In this document: piece by piece, positions 50,330 through 61,047 of the stretch
Layout of the letters: the number at the start of each line of letters is the position of its first letter
Position numbering within the stretch: the stretch's first letter is position 1
NCBI GenBank assembly: GCA_021613335.1
Contig: JAJTWR010000275.1
Location: forward strand, 372,501 to 436,500
DNA length: 64,000 bases
Source: Whitmania pigra
Lineage: Eukaryota > Annelida > Clitellata > Hirudinida > Haemopidae
Direction of reading: 5' to 3'
Notes under the pieces: model-generated
What the model was told of the DNA's origin: nothing
The model's input: only the letters and a program-made list of their open reading frames with translations
The model's database searches: none
Translations under genes and position numbers: made by a program

Positions 50330-51943
50330 ATGGCAGAACCGTTAAAGACAGTTCTAATTTTAACCCATTCATCTTTTCAGCGCGTAGTAATCTGCATACT
50401 CTCCGGGATACTCGTGATCAACTTCCTTGGATATCTGAATCACAGCGGAATAATAAGATCAGACGAAAGAGATCCTTATTCTCAAACAGGAGAAGAATAC
50501 GTCCATCTTAAAAGGACAACAGTCGACAGGGCAACCATTTCTCATTCACTTGCCGGAATAGGGATAACTCAGTCTCCACAGGAGGAAAGTTTGTGGAAAG
50601 CCATTACCACGATCGGGGTCGACCACAGCCGGCTAAACGATGCTTCCACATTTCAACCCCAATCCACAGCAAGCTACCTGCCTAACCTTATCGTCCTTAA
50701 GAGGTGGCAGGAATCCATCCTCAACAGATCTCATCGCTTGTATATTTTTTCAGCCTGGTTAGACCGAAGAGGATTAGACGACAGCAACAGTGTCATCGTT
50801 AGGGTCGTCGTAATCGCATCGGCTATTAAGGACATTGAGAAGCTCTTGTTTTGTACGTATTTCAACGAGCTTGACGACGAAAACGAAGTCAGCTTACCAG
50901 CTAGATCGTCGGTGGCAACTGGTCCTCGGGTCGATCTGGACGAAGGACCGATGCAAGGGTACGTGATCGCCTGTTCCCTCCTTGATAAGACAACTCCTTC
51001 TAAGGTCAGCGTTCATTTTGGTGAGCGCGATAAGAATGTAACCGCGAGTTCTGCCGTCAGAGTAATGGCGCAAAGCGATTCCCAAGTCGGACAAGTACGC
51101 GAACTCACGGCATGTGTCACGTCAAACTCCATATCCGACAAAGACACGACAGCAGTTGACTCTATGGACGAATACAGAGCCCTGGAGTGGGTGATAATGC
51201 AAAGGATTCTGGGAGTTGAACACATGACAGTTTATCTAAACCAAATCAATCCCAGACATAGAAAGATAATGTGGATGTTGATGACGTACCGTGATGTGAA
51301 TCCAAAATCACTATCCATCCACTCTTATGACTACATCACGAAGCAATCCACAAAAGAACTGCACGATCTTCATTCGTCTTCCATAGTCTCTGACTGTTTC
51401 TATGGCTACTTGGGCACTTCAAAGCGAGTACTGGTATTAAGGTTAGAGGAGTTTCTCATCCCCAAGAAAAGGACGAAGCTTTCCGGTTTCCTCAGGCGAT
51501 TAGAAAATGGGGTTTCGGTTGCCAACAGTATCACGCCAAACTTCTTTTTTCGCGTTCAGTACTTTTTCCCGAACTTTCTTCCGCGTTTCGATGTCACTCC
51601 GTATTCCATCGCTCTTCGTTACGTCCTCAAATCCAACAGCTTAAAAGGAGATCCAAATAGAAAAATATCGAGTTTTCGATCCGTGATCAGCACTTCAGCA
51701 TGTTCCGTAGTCGAGTTCAGCAGATGCATAGCGACTGGAAATGATTCGATCGTTGGAAGTCACCAGATGGTCCCAGAAATGGCTGCTTCTGTTCACAATT
51801 ACGAGTCTTGCGATGATGACATTTTTAATTGCACGACCGCGCTGTCATCTTCAACAGTCGACGAATCGATAAGAAAATTTGAAAAGGTTTTAATGAAAAG
51901 ACTGAGCAAGAATATTTTGCTTTTTTTCAATCATAATTTGTAA
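50330..51943 (+). CDS. GT92 (DUF23)-like glycosyltransferase, type II membrane protein
   Basis: A single uninterrupted frame of 537 residues from ATG 50330. Residues about 18-37 (VVICILSGILVINFLGYL) form one N-terminal membrane anchor, as in Golgi type II enzymes. The GT92-like region spans about 280-480: EYRALEWVIMQRILGVEHMTVYLNQ, then SIVSDCFYGYL and VLVLRLEEFLIP at about 367-378. In characterised GT92 enzymes the last motif is normally Asp-x-Asp-Glu-Phe (metal and sugar-nucleotide binding). Here the two Asp positions are Arg and Glu, so activity may be altered or lost. The family adds galactose to N-glycan core fucose in nematodes and acts on galactans in plants. Lack of introns among intron-rich neighbours suggests a retroposed copy. 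The family call is by motif only. Confidence 0.72.
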   Translation: MAEPLKTVLILTHSSFQRVVICILSGILVINFLGYLNHSGIIRSDERDPYSQTGEEYVHLKRTTVDRATISHSLAGIGITQSPQEESLWKAITTIGVDHSRLNDASTFQPQSTASYLPNLIVLKRWQESILNRSHRLYIFSAWLDRRGLDDSNSVIVRVVVIASAIKDIEKLLFCTYFNELDDENEVSLPARSSVATGPRVDLDEGPMQGYVIACSLLDKTTPSKVSVHFGERDKNVTASSAVRVMAQSDSQVGQVRELTACVTSNSISDKDTTAVDSMDEYRALEWVIMQRILGVEHMTVYLNQINPRHRKIMWMLMTYRDVNPKSLSIHSYDYITKQSTKELHDLHSSSIVSDCFYGYLGTSKRVLVLRLEEFLIPKKRTKLSGFLRRLENGVSVANSITPNFFFRVQYFFPNFLPRFDVTPYSIALRYVLKSNSLKGDPNRKISSFRSVISTSACSVVEFSRCIATGNDSIVGSHQMVPEMAASVHNYESCDDDIFNCTTALSSSTVDESIRKFEKVLMKRLSKNILLFFNHNL

Positions 51944-52484
51944 AACGGTGCTAAAATTATCCGAAAGTGGAAGATTTTAAAAATAAAAATATATTCGCGA
52001 ATAAAGCTTCTATCCAACTCACACAACACAAATCTTGCGTTTTTGGCTCGGTAGCAATGAATTTTAACATCTGGCTAATACAACTTCGATCATATAAATT
52101 CTCCAAATTGCCTAAATTTTCTAAAAAAAAAAGTACATGTGCAAAAATTATCAAAAAATACACAAACAAAACTCCAACAAATTAATTATATGATCAAAAT
52201 ATTAATTACCATTCTACTAAAGTAATTTTATGATTTGAGAAAAAATAGTAAAATTCTTGTTGACATTTTTTATTTGTTTGATTATAAAATAAAATTAGTA
52301 TTTAAGTATATCATTATTTAAAATAACTTAAGTCGGGTTGTAGCAATTCAACTCCATTCAAATTATTGATAAAAATATTTTAGTTTTTTAAATATAATGT
52401 AAAATAAATTTGATTTAAATTTCTACACAAAAAAAACTTGTTAAATATAGAAAAGCAATACTTGTGTCTTCGGCGTTCACCATC
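51944..52484. other. intergenic AT-rich region, GT92 to RPL31
   Basis: No gene is seen. AAATAAA-type words near 51980 may end the GT92 transcript. Confidence 0.4.
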
Positions 52485-52519
52485 TTCCTTTTTTTGTTTT
52501 TTCCGTCGCGTGCCGATCG
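52485..52519 (+). promoter_or_regulatory. probable RPL31 transcription start and 5' non-coding exon
   Basis: A pyrimidine-rich run (CTTCCTTTTTTTG...TTTTTTCCGTC) looks like the 5' terminal oligopyrimidine start of ribosomal-protein mRNAs. It ends at a donor, GATCG|GTGAGA (52519/52520), that would join to the acceptor just before the ATG at 52625. The exact start is not determinable. Confidence 0.5.
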
Positions 52520-52624
52520 GTGAGAGACTCCTTCCTTGTGTGTTCCTAAATTTTTATAGCTTGTTCAAATTGTCGAATTATTTCTTATTTTGGATATTCA
52601 CGATTTTCCATCGATTTATAGAAA

Positions 52625-53268
52625 ATGACTGCTGCCAAGAGAGAAGGAAAGAAGAAGAGCGTCGCCAACGAGGTGGTGACCAGGGAGTACACCGTCAACG
52701 TGCACAAAAGGATCCACGGAATGTTAGTAAAATGGCTTGATAGGTTGAATATACCAAACTTAAGATTGGAAATTCGAGTTCCAAAGCTCATCGCGTTCAT
52801 GCATCGCTCAATGCTCACCATGTCTAATTTCAAAATCAAAAGCGTTTTATCTGAAAAATTAGAAATACGATTGTTCTAACGATACTGCATTTTAATAGTG
52901 GCTTCAAAAAGAGGGCTCCAAGGGCCATCAAGGAGATCAAGAAGTTTGCACAGAAGCACATGGGCACAGTTGACGTGAGGATCGAGACCAATCTCAACAA
53001 GCACATTTGGTCAAAGGGCATCAGGAACGTCCCATTCAGGGTCAGAGTCAGGTTGTCCAGGAAGAGAAACGAGGATGAGGACTCTCCGCACAAGCTGTAC
53101 ACCCTCGTCACATACGTCCCCTGCGCCAACTTCAAGGGTTAGTAAAGCTTAACTAACAGTCGATCTAAGCCTTGCCGATTTTATTGTCTCAAGTTTTTTT
53201 GCTGAAAGTTAACCACGATTGTTTTAATTTCAGGTCTGAACACCCTCAACGTCGAAAGCGAAGCCTAA
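52625..53268 (+). CDS. RPL31: ribosomal protein eL31
   Basis: Coding exons 52625-52722, 52899-53137 and 53234-53268 give 123 residues, close to the animal norm of 125. [18 protein letters not shown], then [18 protein letters not shown] and [17 protein letters not shown] are diagnostic. It is a large-subunit protein near the polypeptide exit tunnel. Exon 1 of the coding region keeps open for another 150 bases past its donor, but family sequence shows the splice at HG|IGFKKRAP. An AATAAA signal lies about 50 bp after the stop. It is convergent with RLIG1, 390 bp away. Confidence 0.97.
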
Positions 53269-53658
53269 ACATTGACTCGTTCACTCTGAACTGTCTTTGC
53301 ATAAAGCTTGTTGGAAATAAATATAACTCCAACTCCATTCTGTTCCAAGTTTTGAAGCTTTTTTGGTAGCTTTATCGTTGCGACGTGGGGAGTATGAGAA
53401 ATAATGAGAGGCAGCTTTGGGTTTGGTGCGTAATAATTAATTATTAGTGTACTAATTGGCTGAACTTGACGGCTTGGGATTTTTGGTTGTGCTTTACCAC
53501 AATTGTATGCAAACAAAACAGAACAGTGTAGAAATAACTTACTGAGTAATCTGGTATTAAGTGATTTTGACAACAATGCCTGATGCTGTGCATTGCCAAA
53601 TGAATTTAAGCACAACATAAAGCCGAACTGTTTATTATCTCTAAAATTTCCTCTTGTG

Positions 53659-54705
53659 CTAAATGTCTTGCATGGTGTTGCACGCTGTCGTCAATTCTAA
53701 CAAGCTTTCGAATTGGTTTTTCTCGAGCGATGCCAAGATCTTTGCCGATTTGGAGAACGCGTTTTTGGGATTTATTTGAATGTCGACGGGAATGTTGCAG
53801 ATCTTGGTGCTTGTTATTGGCCACTTCAGCTTGAGATGATGCCTGTGTAACTTGTACATGCTTCCGTCAGAACAGTGCCACACTATGCCTTCGACGCTTC
53901 CTTCTCGATCGTTCTTGAACCAGTCTGCGAACGCATCCAAACCGACATTTTTCGGCGGTCGGACTTTCAGATCTCCGTGGCGGACAAGAAAATGAATGGG
54001 CTTCTTCTTGCTTCCGAGGTTGTAGGGGTTCGCGTTGACGTTTGTACCGATGAGTTCGAAAGTTTGGTCTATCATGTCTTCCATGCTTTCTATGCTAATT
54101 TTGAGTCTAGTGTAACAATCGGAGTCTTTGTCGTCTTGTGGTCGGAGTATTAGCGCCAGACCATTCGTGAGTTCAACCGTGTCCAAATGCCAGCAATACT
54201 GTCTCGAAGTTACGGGTACCGGCACCCAACCCATTATGTGTCCGTTGGCATCCGGTACCAGCCGACCGGTTTCAGGGTTCACACAGTTCGTGGATGGCTC
54301 CCAGTTTTCTGGAGCTTCTCTGAAGTCGCCTTCGTCGAAAGGAATAGACTGCACGTTTTTCAGATTTTCATCATGCGTTCCACTTTGTAGACATTCGAGG
54401 AGTTTTTTGTGGTGCATTTCTGCCTTTTTGGTAAGCTTTCTGTCGTGTCTGGCCCACAACCACGGTTTGCTGTTAAATCGTTTAATCAGAACTGAAGTTC
54501 CATCAACTTTCTCAGTAGCTATTAGACTGCCGTTTTGTAAACGATTGATAAAATCGGCTTTTAAGAGGTCTAAAGCTTCCACTGAGAACTTTTGGTGGGG
54601 CCTCTTTCCGCTTTTACTTTCACAGCTGTTGCATTGAATAATAGCACTTTCGAAAATGCAAGGAATCTTGTTCCGAACGCTGCACAACTTGATCTGAGCC
54701 GACAT
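53659..54705 (-). CDS. RLIG1: RNA ligase RLIG1 (C12orf29-type)
   Basis: One intronless minus-strand frame of 348 residues (human about 325). It carries the nucleotidyltransferase motifs: the AMP-accepting lysine in EKVDGT (Lys66), a GIVWHC motif near 276-281 and YKLHRHHLKLKW near 287-298. RLIG1 is the animal ATP-dependent 5'-3' RNA ligase that auto-adenylates and helps maintain RNA after oxidative damage. The adjacent divergent gene is TBC1D10, 398 bp away. An extra internal insert (ENWEPSTNCVNPETGRLVPD) is typical of the family. All recognisable catalytic residues are kept. Confidence 0.92.
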   Translation of the reverse strand: MSAQIKLCSVRNKIPCIFESAIIQCNSCESKSGKRPHQKFSVEALDLLKADFINRLQNGSLIATEKVDGTSVLIKRFNSKPWLWARHDRKLTKKAEMHHKKLLECLQSGTHDENLKNVQSIPFDEGDFREAPENWEPSTNCVNPETGRLVPDANGHIMGWVPVPVTSRQYCWHLDTVELTNGLALILRPQDDKDSDCYTRLKISIESMEDMIDQTFELIGTNVNANPYNLGSKKKPIHFLVRHGDLKVRPPKNVGLDAFADWFKNDREGSVEGIVWHCSDGSMYKLHRHHLKLKWPITSTKICNIPVDIQINPKNAFSKSAKILASLEKNQFESLLELTTACNTMQDI

Positions 54706-55103
54706 GTTATCAAAGCCAAACTAATCAACATAAAAGTGAAACGGAATCTAACAACTGGCGCCTTGTAAATTCAATATTTAGAATAGTACGCAACTAAACA
54801 GGCAGCAAAAAAGAGCAAACAATAGAAGAAATTTAATTTACAAAAGGTACTGTAGGGAAATTATTTTATTACGTGACATAATAAAATCGCCTGATCACCA
54901 GTCCAACCCACCTTGATTTAATGTACTATGTAAATATTGTCGAACATGCTGGGGCCTCGGTTTTGAATCCTGATCGCTACGTTCTACAAAATTCAGTTTC
55001 TCGCTCGATATTTACTCGTGTACAGCACGTTTCAAGTTTAAAAATAACTAGCTTTAGTATCCACATGATTTTAACAAGTTGTAGGTAGGAAAAGTCGTCT
55101 AAA
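54706..55103. promoter_or_regulatory. divergent intergenic region, RLIG1 / TBC1D10
   Basis: The two start codons are 398 bp apart on opposite strands, so a shared promoter is likely from the arrangement. No TATA box is obvious. Confidence 0.45.
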
Positions 55104-56802
55104 ATGAACCCAATCGGTGATAATGTTAGATCGAAATCTGCCAAAAAAGTTGACATCCTAATCAATTCCAACGGCAAAGGAAGCCACGTCGGCGATTCGA
55201 AATCGTCTAAGAACAGCATCGAATCACAGAGGGATAACAGCTGCGAGGATGACGACGACGATGACTTGGATGACAACTATTCCAGTAAGAGTGACATCGG
55301 CAGCAGCAAGTACAAGGAAGTGGATAGGTTTGGCTTCGTCGGGGGCAACCAGTACACCGATCCTACGACGTGAGTAAAATCTGATGATTCTGTTTGGAAT
55401 TTGAAACTTTGTTCTGTCTCACTTGGTCACTTGATGCTCATTTGACTATCCACCCTCTCTCAACCAGGGACAATTCATTGCTTCCCATTGAGATACTGAG
55501 GATGAGGGAATTGAAATGGCTGGACATGATGGAGAACTGGGAGAAGTGGATGTCCAAGAGGTTTAAAAAGGTCTTCCAGAATGTTTCCTTTTATAATTAG
55601 AAACAACGTCATCGCCATATTCATTTATACCGCAACCACCATCGTCACCTCCATCGTTGCAGGTCAAGGAGAGGTGTCGAAAGGGTATCCCAGACTCCCT
55701 AAGGGCTAGGGCCTGGCAGCTCCTGACCGGCAGTGCGAGCATGTTGACGGCAAATCCGGGTCGTTACCACGGCTACGTCAACTCGAAGGGCAATCCGGCG
55801 TGCCTCGACGAGATCAGGAAGGACGTGAGCAGGCAGTACCCCCACCACGAGCTGTTCATGGATGACCAGGGACAAGGGTAAGGAGCGATGACTGTGATCT
55901 CTGAAATCATAACTATCATCATCGTCGTCGTAAATGTTTGCGTCATCCTCATCATCATTATTACTATCATCACCACCATCATCGTAATCATAATCATAAT
56001 AATAATCATCATCATCATTATCACCACCACCATCATCGTAATCATAATCATAATAATCATTTGATCTCCTGTTGCAGCCAGGAGGATTTGTACTCGGTCC
56101 TCATGGCCTACTCCATCCACGACCCGTCGGTAGGGTACTGTCAGGCCCAGGGTCCACTGGCTGCCGTCCTGTTGACCCTCATGCCTGCCGAACAGGCCTT
56201 CTGGACGTTCCTCACCGTCTGCGAGAAGTACCTGCCCGGGTATTACAACATGGGACTGGTGGGTTTGACGATGGCTGCTAGGACGATGAGGATGATGATG
56301 ATGATGATGATGATGACGATGACGACGATGATGATGATGATGACGATGACGACGACGACGACGATGATGATAGTAACGATGTTGTTGATGAGGGTGATGA
56401 CTGTGATGCTGTTGTTTATGATGATGATGAGATGGTGATGATAATACTATGTTGTTGATGATGGTGATGATTGGGATGACGATAATGATAATGTTGATGA
56501 TGATGTTGTTATTGATGATGATGACGACGACGATGATGATACTGAGTCATAATTGAAGTTCTCCCTTGAGAATGTGATGAAGGAGGTGAATCTTTCCTTC
56601 TAATTTTAGTCGACCAATCAACCAGTCAGTCATTTTCGTTTCATTCAGTGAATCATCTGGCAGATAATTTGATGATGATGATGATGAGGAGGAGTATGTT
56701 TCTATTGGTTTTGCAAGTTTTGTTTGGGATGATGTTGAGGATGATGATGACGATGCTGTTGAGACTAAATTGATGTGTGGTTTCATTGGCATGCCCATCA
56801 TC

Positions 56803-56833
<31 letters not shown>

Positions 56834-59492
56834 TCATCACCACTGCTACCCCATGTGAGCCAATTATCATTATCGTCGTCGTCATCATCGTCATTATCGT
56901 CGTCGTCATCATCATCATCATCATCATCATCTTCATTTACAGGAAGCAGTTCAGATAGACAGCATGATCCTGTTTGGCCTCCTCAAGAAATCCTGTCCCG
57001 TCGCCTACAAGCACCTGGTCGGTTGATGATAATAAATAAATTAGCATAATAAGTAAATTAATAGATCACCATCTTATAAATAAATCAATCGATGTATGCC
57101 AAGCATTCATGGGACAAGACTGACAAATACCAATGAATATTCATGAAATCTCCATACGATCATGATAAATACCAATGAATATTCATGAAATCTCCATACG
57201 ATCATGATAAATACCAATGAATATTCATGAAATCTCCATGCAATCAGAAAAAGCAGAAGGTGGAGCCTATACTCTGGATGACGGACTGGTTCATGTGCCT
57301 CTACTCGAGGACCCTACCGTGGCCTTCGGTGCTCAGGGTCTGGGATATGTTTCTATGCGAAGGTAGTTGATGATTATGATGATGGTGATGATGGTTGTGA
57401 TGATAGTTGTGATGATTATTGTTTTGTTTTTTATTGTTATTTATTCGCACGTCAACGTCGAAGGTCTTTTAACCGCTCGCACGACCAAGCAACGAAATAT
57501 ATACAAACAAAAATATCGGAGCAACAGGGATAGAAAAAGCCACAAAAGGGCTTAAAAATGAATTTGTCTCGTGAGTGTTGTCATCCTAAAGCTCTTTAAA
57601 TCTAAGGAATTGGTTAAAGTTCGGTAGTCGAATTTCCGAGTTGAAATGAGTTAGAGTTGCAGAGTTTACAACGTCATCAGCCGGTAAGGGGTTACACGAT
57701 TTTATGGCACGGTTGCAAAAAAAGCGTTTTGAGGTCTGGCATCAGAATTCGTTAAGTAATTAGTTATCAATTTGTCGTCGTGGTTTCGGGTTATGGAATA
57801 ATTTGAGTCCACGAGAGATATTGTGGCTGTGGCATGAGTAATAATGTGATTTTTTATCTTTAAGCAGAGTGTGAGGTCAGCCAGAAATCTATGTTTTTCT
57901 AAGGAATGTAATTTGAGTAGTTTCAGTCTTTGCATGGAGGGATGTAGGGCTTTGATTATGATAATGGTTGTGATTGTAACCTCATTTATATAGCGCCATA
58001 TGCATAGCATCAGAGGCGCTTCTCGTAACCATTTATATAGCGCTCCTTCCCAAGGACGCTGGTGGCAGTACAGGCTGGGTTTCGAACACGACACATTACG
58101 ACTGTTGCCATTACCGCCGTACGCAGACACGTAACTCATTTGGCTAACCTGCATGCCCCGTGATGATTATGATGATGGCTGAGATGATAATGGTTGTGAT
58201 GATTATGATAATGATTGTGATGATTTATAATAATGATTGTGATGATTGCTATGACGACAATGAGAGCGATGTGCTTTCGGCGTGGGCGTTTATGGCTTCA
58301 ATCTGCTCGGTTTTAATCAGAAGCATGTCAACGTCAATTGTCTCTCAGGCGTCAAGGTCATGTTCAGGGTCGCCTTGGTGCTGGTCAAGAGCGTCCTTGG
58401 CACTTCCGAGCAGCTCTCCAAGTGCCCCACATTCTACGAGACACTGGACAGGCTGAGGAAGATTCCGGCGGAATACATGGAGGAGAATTACCTCGCTGGA
58501 GAGGTGAGACTTTTGCAATTGGCCGACGTAAATAAATGAGCACGTCGATTGAGACCTCTAATTGGACAGAATTAGAATTAAGTAGGAGGACTTCATGATC
58601 AAGATCAATTCTTCTGTTCCAGTTGGCAAAACTCCAATTGACGGACAAGGACATGGAGAAGGAACATTCCAGACAACTCAAGAAGTGGAATGCATCCAAA
58701 GCTGAGAAGGTTCAGAAGAACAATTCAAATTCGATGATTTCAGTTGCTGTCACTTCGACTCCTCGCGTCGATGCTTCGTCCGCCTCCAAGACTTCAAATT
58801 CGCGTGCCGTTCTCACCTCCCCGAGTACAATTTCCAATTCGACTCTTGCCACGTCCACCGCTTCAATCCTCGCAACCTCCGTTCCTTCGACGACATCCGA
58901 ATCAACGATCTCGAACCCTAACAGGCCGACGGACTTTCAGGTCGTTCAAACGGCCAATAATCCTTCAAAATCCTCGCCAATCCTTCCGCCTCCAGGGTAC
59001 CTCCTTCTCCCGAACGCCATTTCCTCGAATCCCTCGCCGAAGCCTCTCATCTCCTTGCCAGAGTCCGCGAAGACCACCAACACGGTTCCTCTGCCCGCAC
59101 TGGGCACGGCCGTGACTTCTCCGGTGGTCTCCACGACGACGGCTTTCATTCGCCCGACCCTTCAAACCTCGTCCGACGACGTTCAATCGAAAGCCCAGAA
59201 AGACAAGAGATTGTCGAAGAGATTTCCATTTTTGTCGACGAAATCGAAAACGAAGAGCCTGTCGAACGCTCCCCAGGAATATTTCCAACCGTCAGCTGCA
59301 GGCTCCAAGGAAAGCGTAGTCGAACCGATCGCGATCCACGAGCCGTTCAAGCGCTACCAATCGAAACCTTCCGTCTCGCCTTGCTCCTCCCTCTCGGCAG
59401 TTCCGCAGTTGCCGGACAAAAAGAGGAAGACGTTCCGCATGAGTTTTTACCGACCGAAAGCCTCAAAGTCCACCACAAACATCGACCAATGA
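55104..59492 (+). CDS. TBC1D10: TBC1D10-type Rab GTPase-activating protein (EPI64 family)
   Basis: Eight exons: 55104-55369, 55468-55570, 55663-55877, 56078-56258, 56943-57017, 57248-57362, 58349-58503 and 58623-59492, giving 659 residues. FGFVGG, then [14 protein letters not shown] and [14 protein letters not shown] match TBC1D10A/B/C. The dual-finger residues are intact: IRKDVSR with Arg180 and YCQ with Gln217. The TBC domain ends with [15 protein letters not shown] and FRVALVLVK. It accelerates GTP hydrolysis by Rabs such as Rab35 and Rab27 in endocytic recycling. The 230-residue tail is Ser/Thr/Pro-rich and ends in NIDQ, without the clear PDZ-binding end of EPI64. Introns carry long ATC/ATG microsatellites, and the exon-6 acceptor lies in a tandem repeat. 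Confidence 0.93.
55918..56064. repeat. ATC-rich microsatellite in TBC1D10 intron 3
   Basis: Imperfect (ATC)n/(ATA)n fills most of the 200-bp intron, with a 61-bp sub-repeat (ATCATCGTAATCATAATC). Related GAT/ATC tracts fill intron 4 at about 56278-56545 and 56675-56935. Confidence 0.85.
57124..57247. repeat. 42-bp tandem repeat ending at a splice acceptor
   Basis: Three near-identical 42-bp units (ACCAATGAATATTCATGAAA, then CTCCATACGATCATGATAAAT). The third unit changes at its end to CATGCAATCAG, and that AG is the acceptor of TBC1D10 exon 6. Confidence 0.9.
57981..58154 (-). mobile_element. tRNA-derived SINE in TBC1D10 intron 6
   Basis: Close copy of the 19.7-kb SINE in the same (minus) orientation. 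It has B box GTGTTCGAAACCC and an A-box region TAGCCAAATGAGT, with the CGCTATATAAATGG tail words. Confidence 0.75.
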
Positions 59493-61047
59493 GAGGGGAT
59501 ATCTGCTAATTTATTCGAGAGAGGGTGAATTACTATTGGCGAGGAATCTTGTCGGGTCGACCCGATCGTTCGTAGCATATCATTGGCCGTGCTTGCTGAT
59601 CATTATCATGACCATCTTCAAGTCTCGCCACGGGCAACTTCGTTCGTAACAAGTCTTAATGCCATCATGTTTGTTATTCAATGCCACCTTCATCGTCGTC
59701 GTCATCATCATCACTTTTATCATCACCTGCATTATCACTCCCCAACTGTCTGAGTTAGGTCTATTTTTGGTTGCTTACATTCCAAGGGAGGAAAATTTTT
59801 TAGGTATTTCCAAAAGTTTGTAGCAATTCAGTGTTCTCTGCCTGGAATCACCATGGTAACCACCACGGTATGAGTCACCCAGATTGTAATTGTCGTTGCT
59901 CTACGCGTCTTCTTTGTTGTCAACCTCATTATGGTTAATTAATTTTAATTATTATCTTCGTACGTGCACCTTTCATTTATCGTTTAAGAGCTTTGCAATC
60001 TTTCGTTAGGCATGTTGGTGCTTGCTAAGAGTCTGCAAGCTTCCTTGTCGACATGGCGATTCAGTGTGCTTGCCTCTGTGAGTCATTGTTATCGTACTGG
60101 TATAATCGATACTACTGCATTGCATCATCGTTATCATACTGGTACAATCGATATTATTGTTACCACGATGCAATATCACGCATGCACAGTTTTGTCGCTG
60201 TCGGTCGCATTCGAGGAGCAAGTCTCTTTCGAATTAACTACGACTTGCTAATTGTTTTTCTTGTTATCGCGACTCATTTGGATGTAGTTAATGATTCAGA
60301 AAATATAATCACTCAAATCGTCTAACTGCACACGAGCCTCTTCCCCAAATGTCACGCGGTTAACGATTTATTAATTAACTTATTCCCACTCCATCACAGC
60401 AACGAATTAATTAATTAATAAGCAGCGGCATCATTTCACCGATGGGAAGTTAGTCGTTCAGTCTTGTAGAAAATAAACACTCCCAATACGTTCCAAACCA
60501 GACTCGTTTCAAATTCAGAAAATATTGTTCTCAGATTTAAATAATCTAAAAAACTGACATAATTATCATCATCGGAAACCAAGCTACGACTGCCATAACC
60601 ATCATGGAAAAAGTCACCAATCGAAATCCAATAAAAACAACGGCTAGGCAGCTGAAAAAGTTCGTCCGGTGCACGAGCCTAAAAGAAGCAAAACGCCTCC
60701 GCCTATCGTCGAGAGATGGACGTTCGTCGTCCGTGAAAAGCCACATTCCGCGATCGCTGTCACAACATCGAATGTCTTTTTGATCTGCCCAGGAACAATG
60801 TTGTACGAATAATAATGTAATGATGTATATATATGCGCAATACAAGCTAGCAAATCAAATATAAACGTCCGTAAAAACATTAATTCCGGCATGCCGAGCG
60901 TCCGACAGTCTCTTTGGAACTTTTGGGGGGAAACGTACTTCGAATTTATTTTAAGACGGTCGCGTAAATTCGGTTGTAAATCAAAAATATACGATTCGCA
61001 CGCAAGTCGACATCGTGCCGATCTTGAAGTTAAAGATGAAAACATCT
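59493..61047. other. convergent intergenic region, TBC1D10 / ALYREF
   Basis: No gene was recognised. A short imperfect tandem duplication (ATACTGGTACAATCGATA-type, two to three units) lies at about 60088-60160. Minus-strand open frames at about 60546-61051 have no family features and overlap the ALYREF 3' end. Confidence 0.45.
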
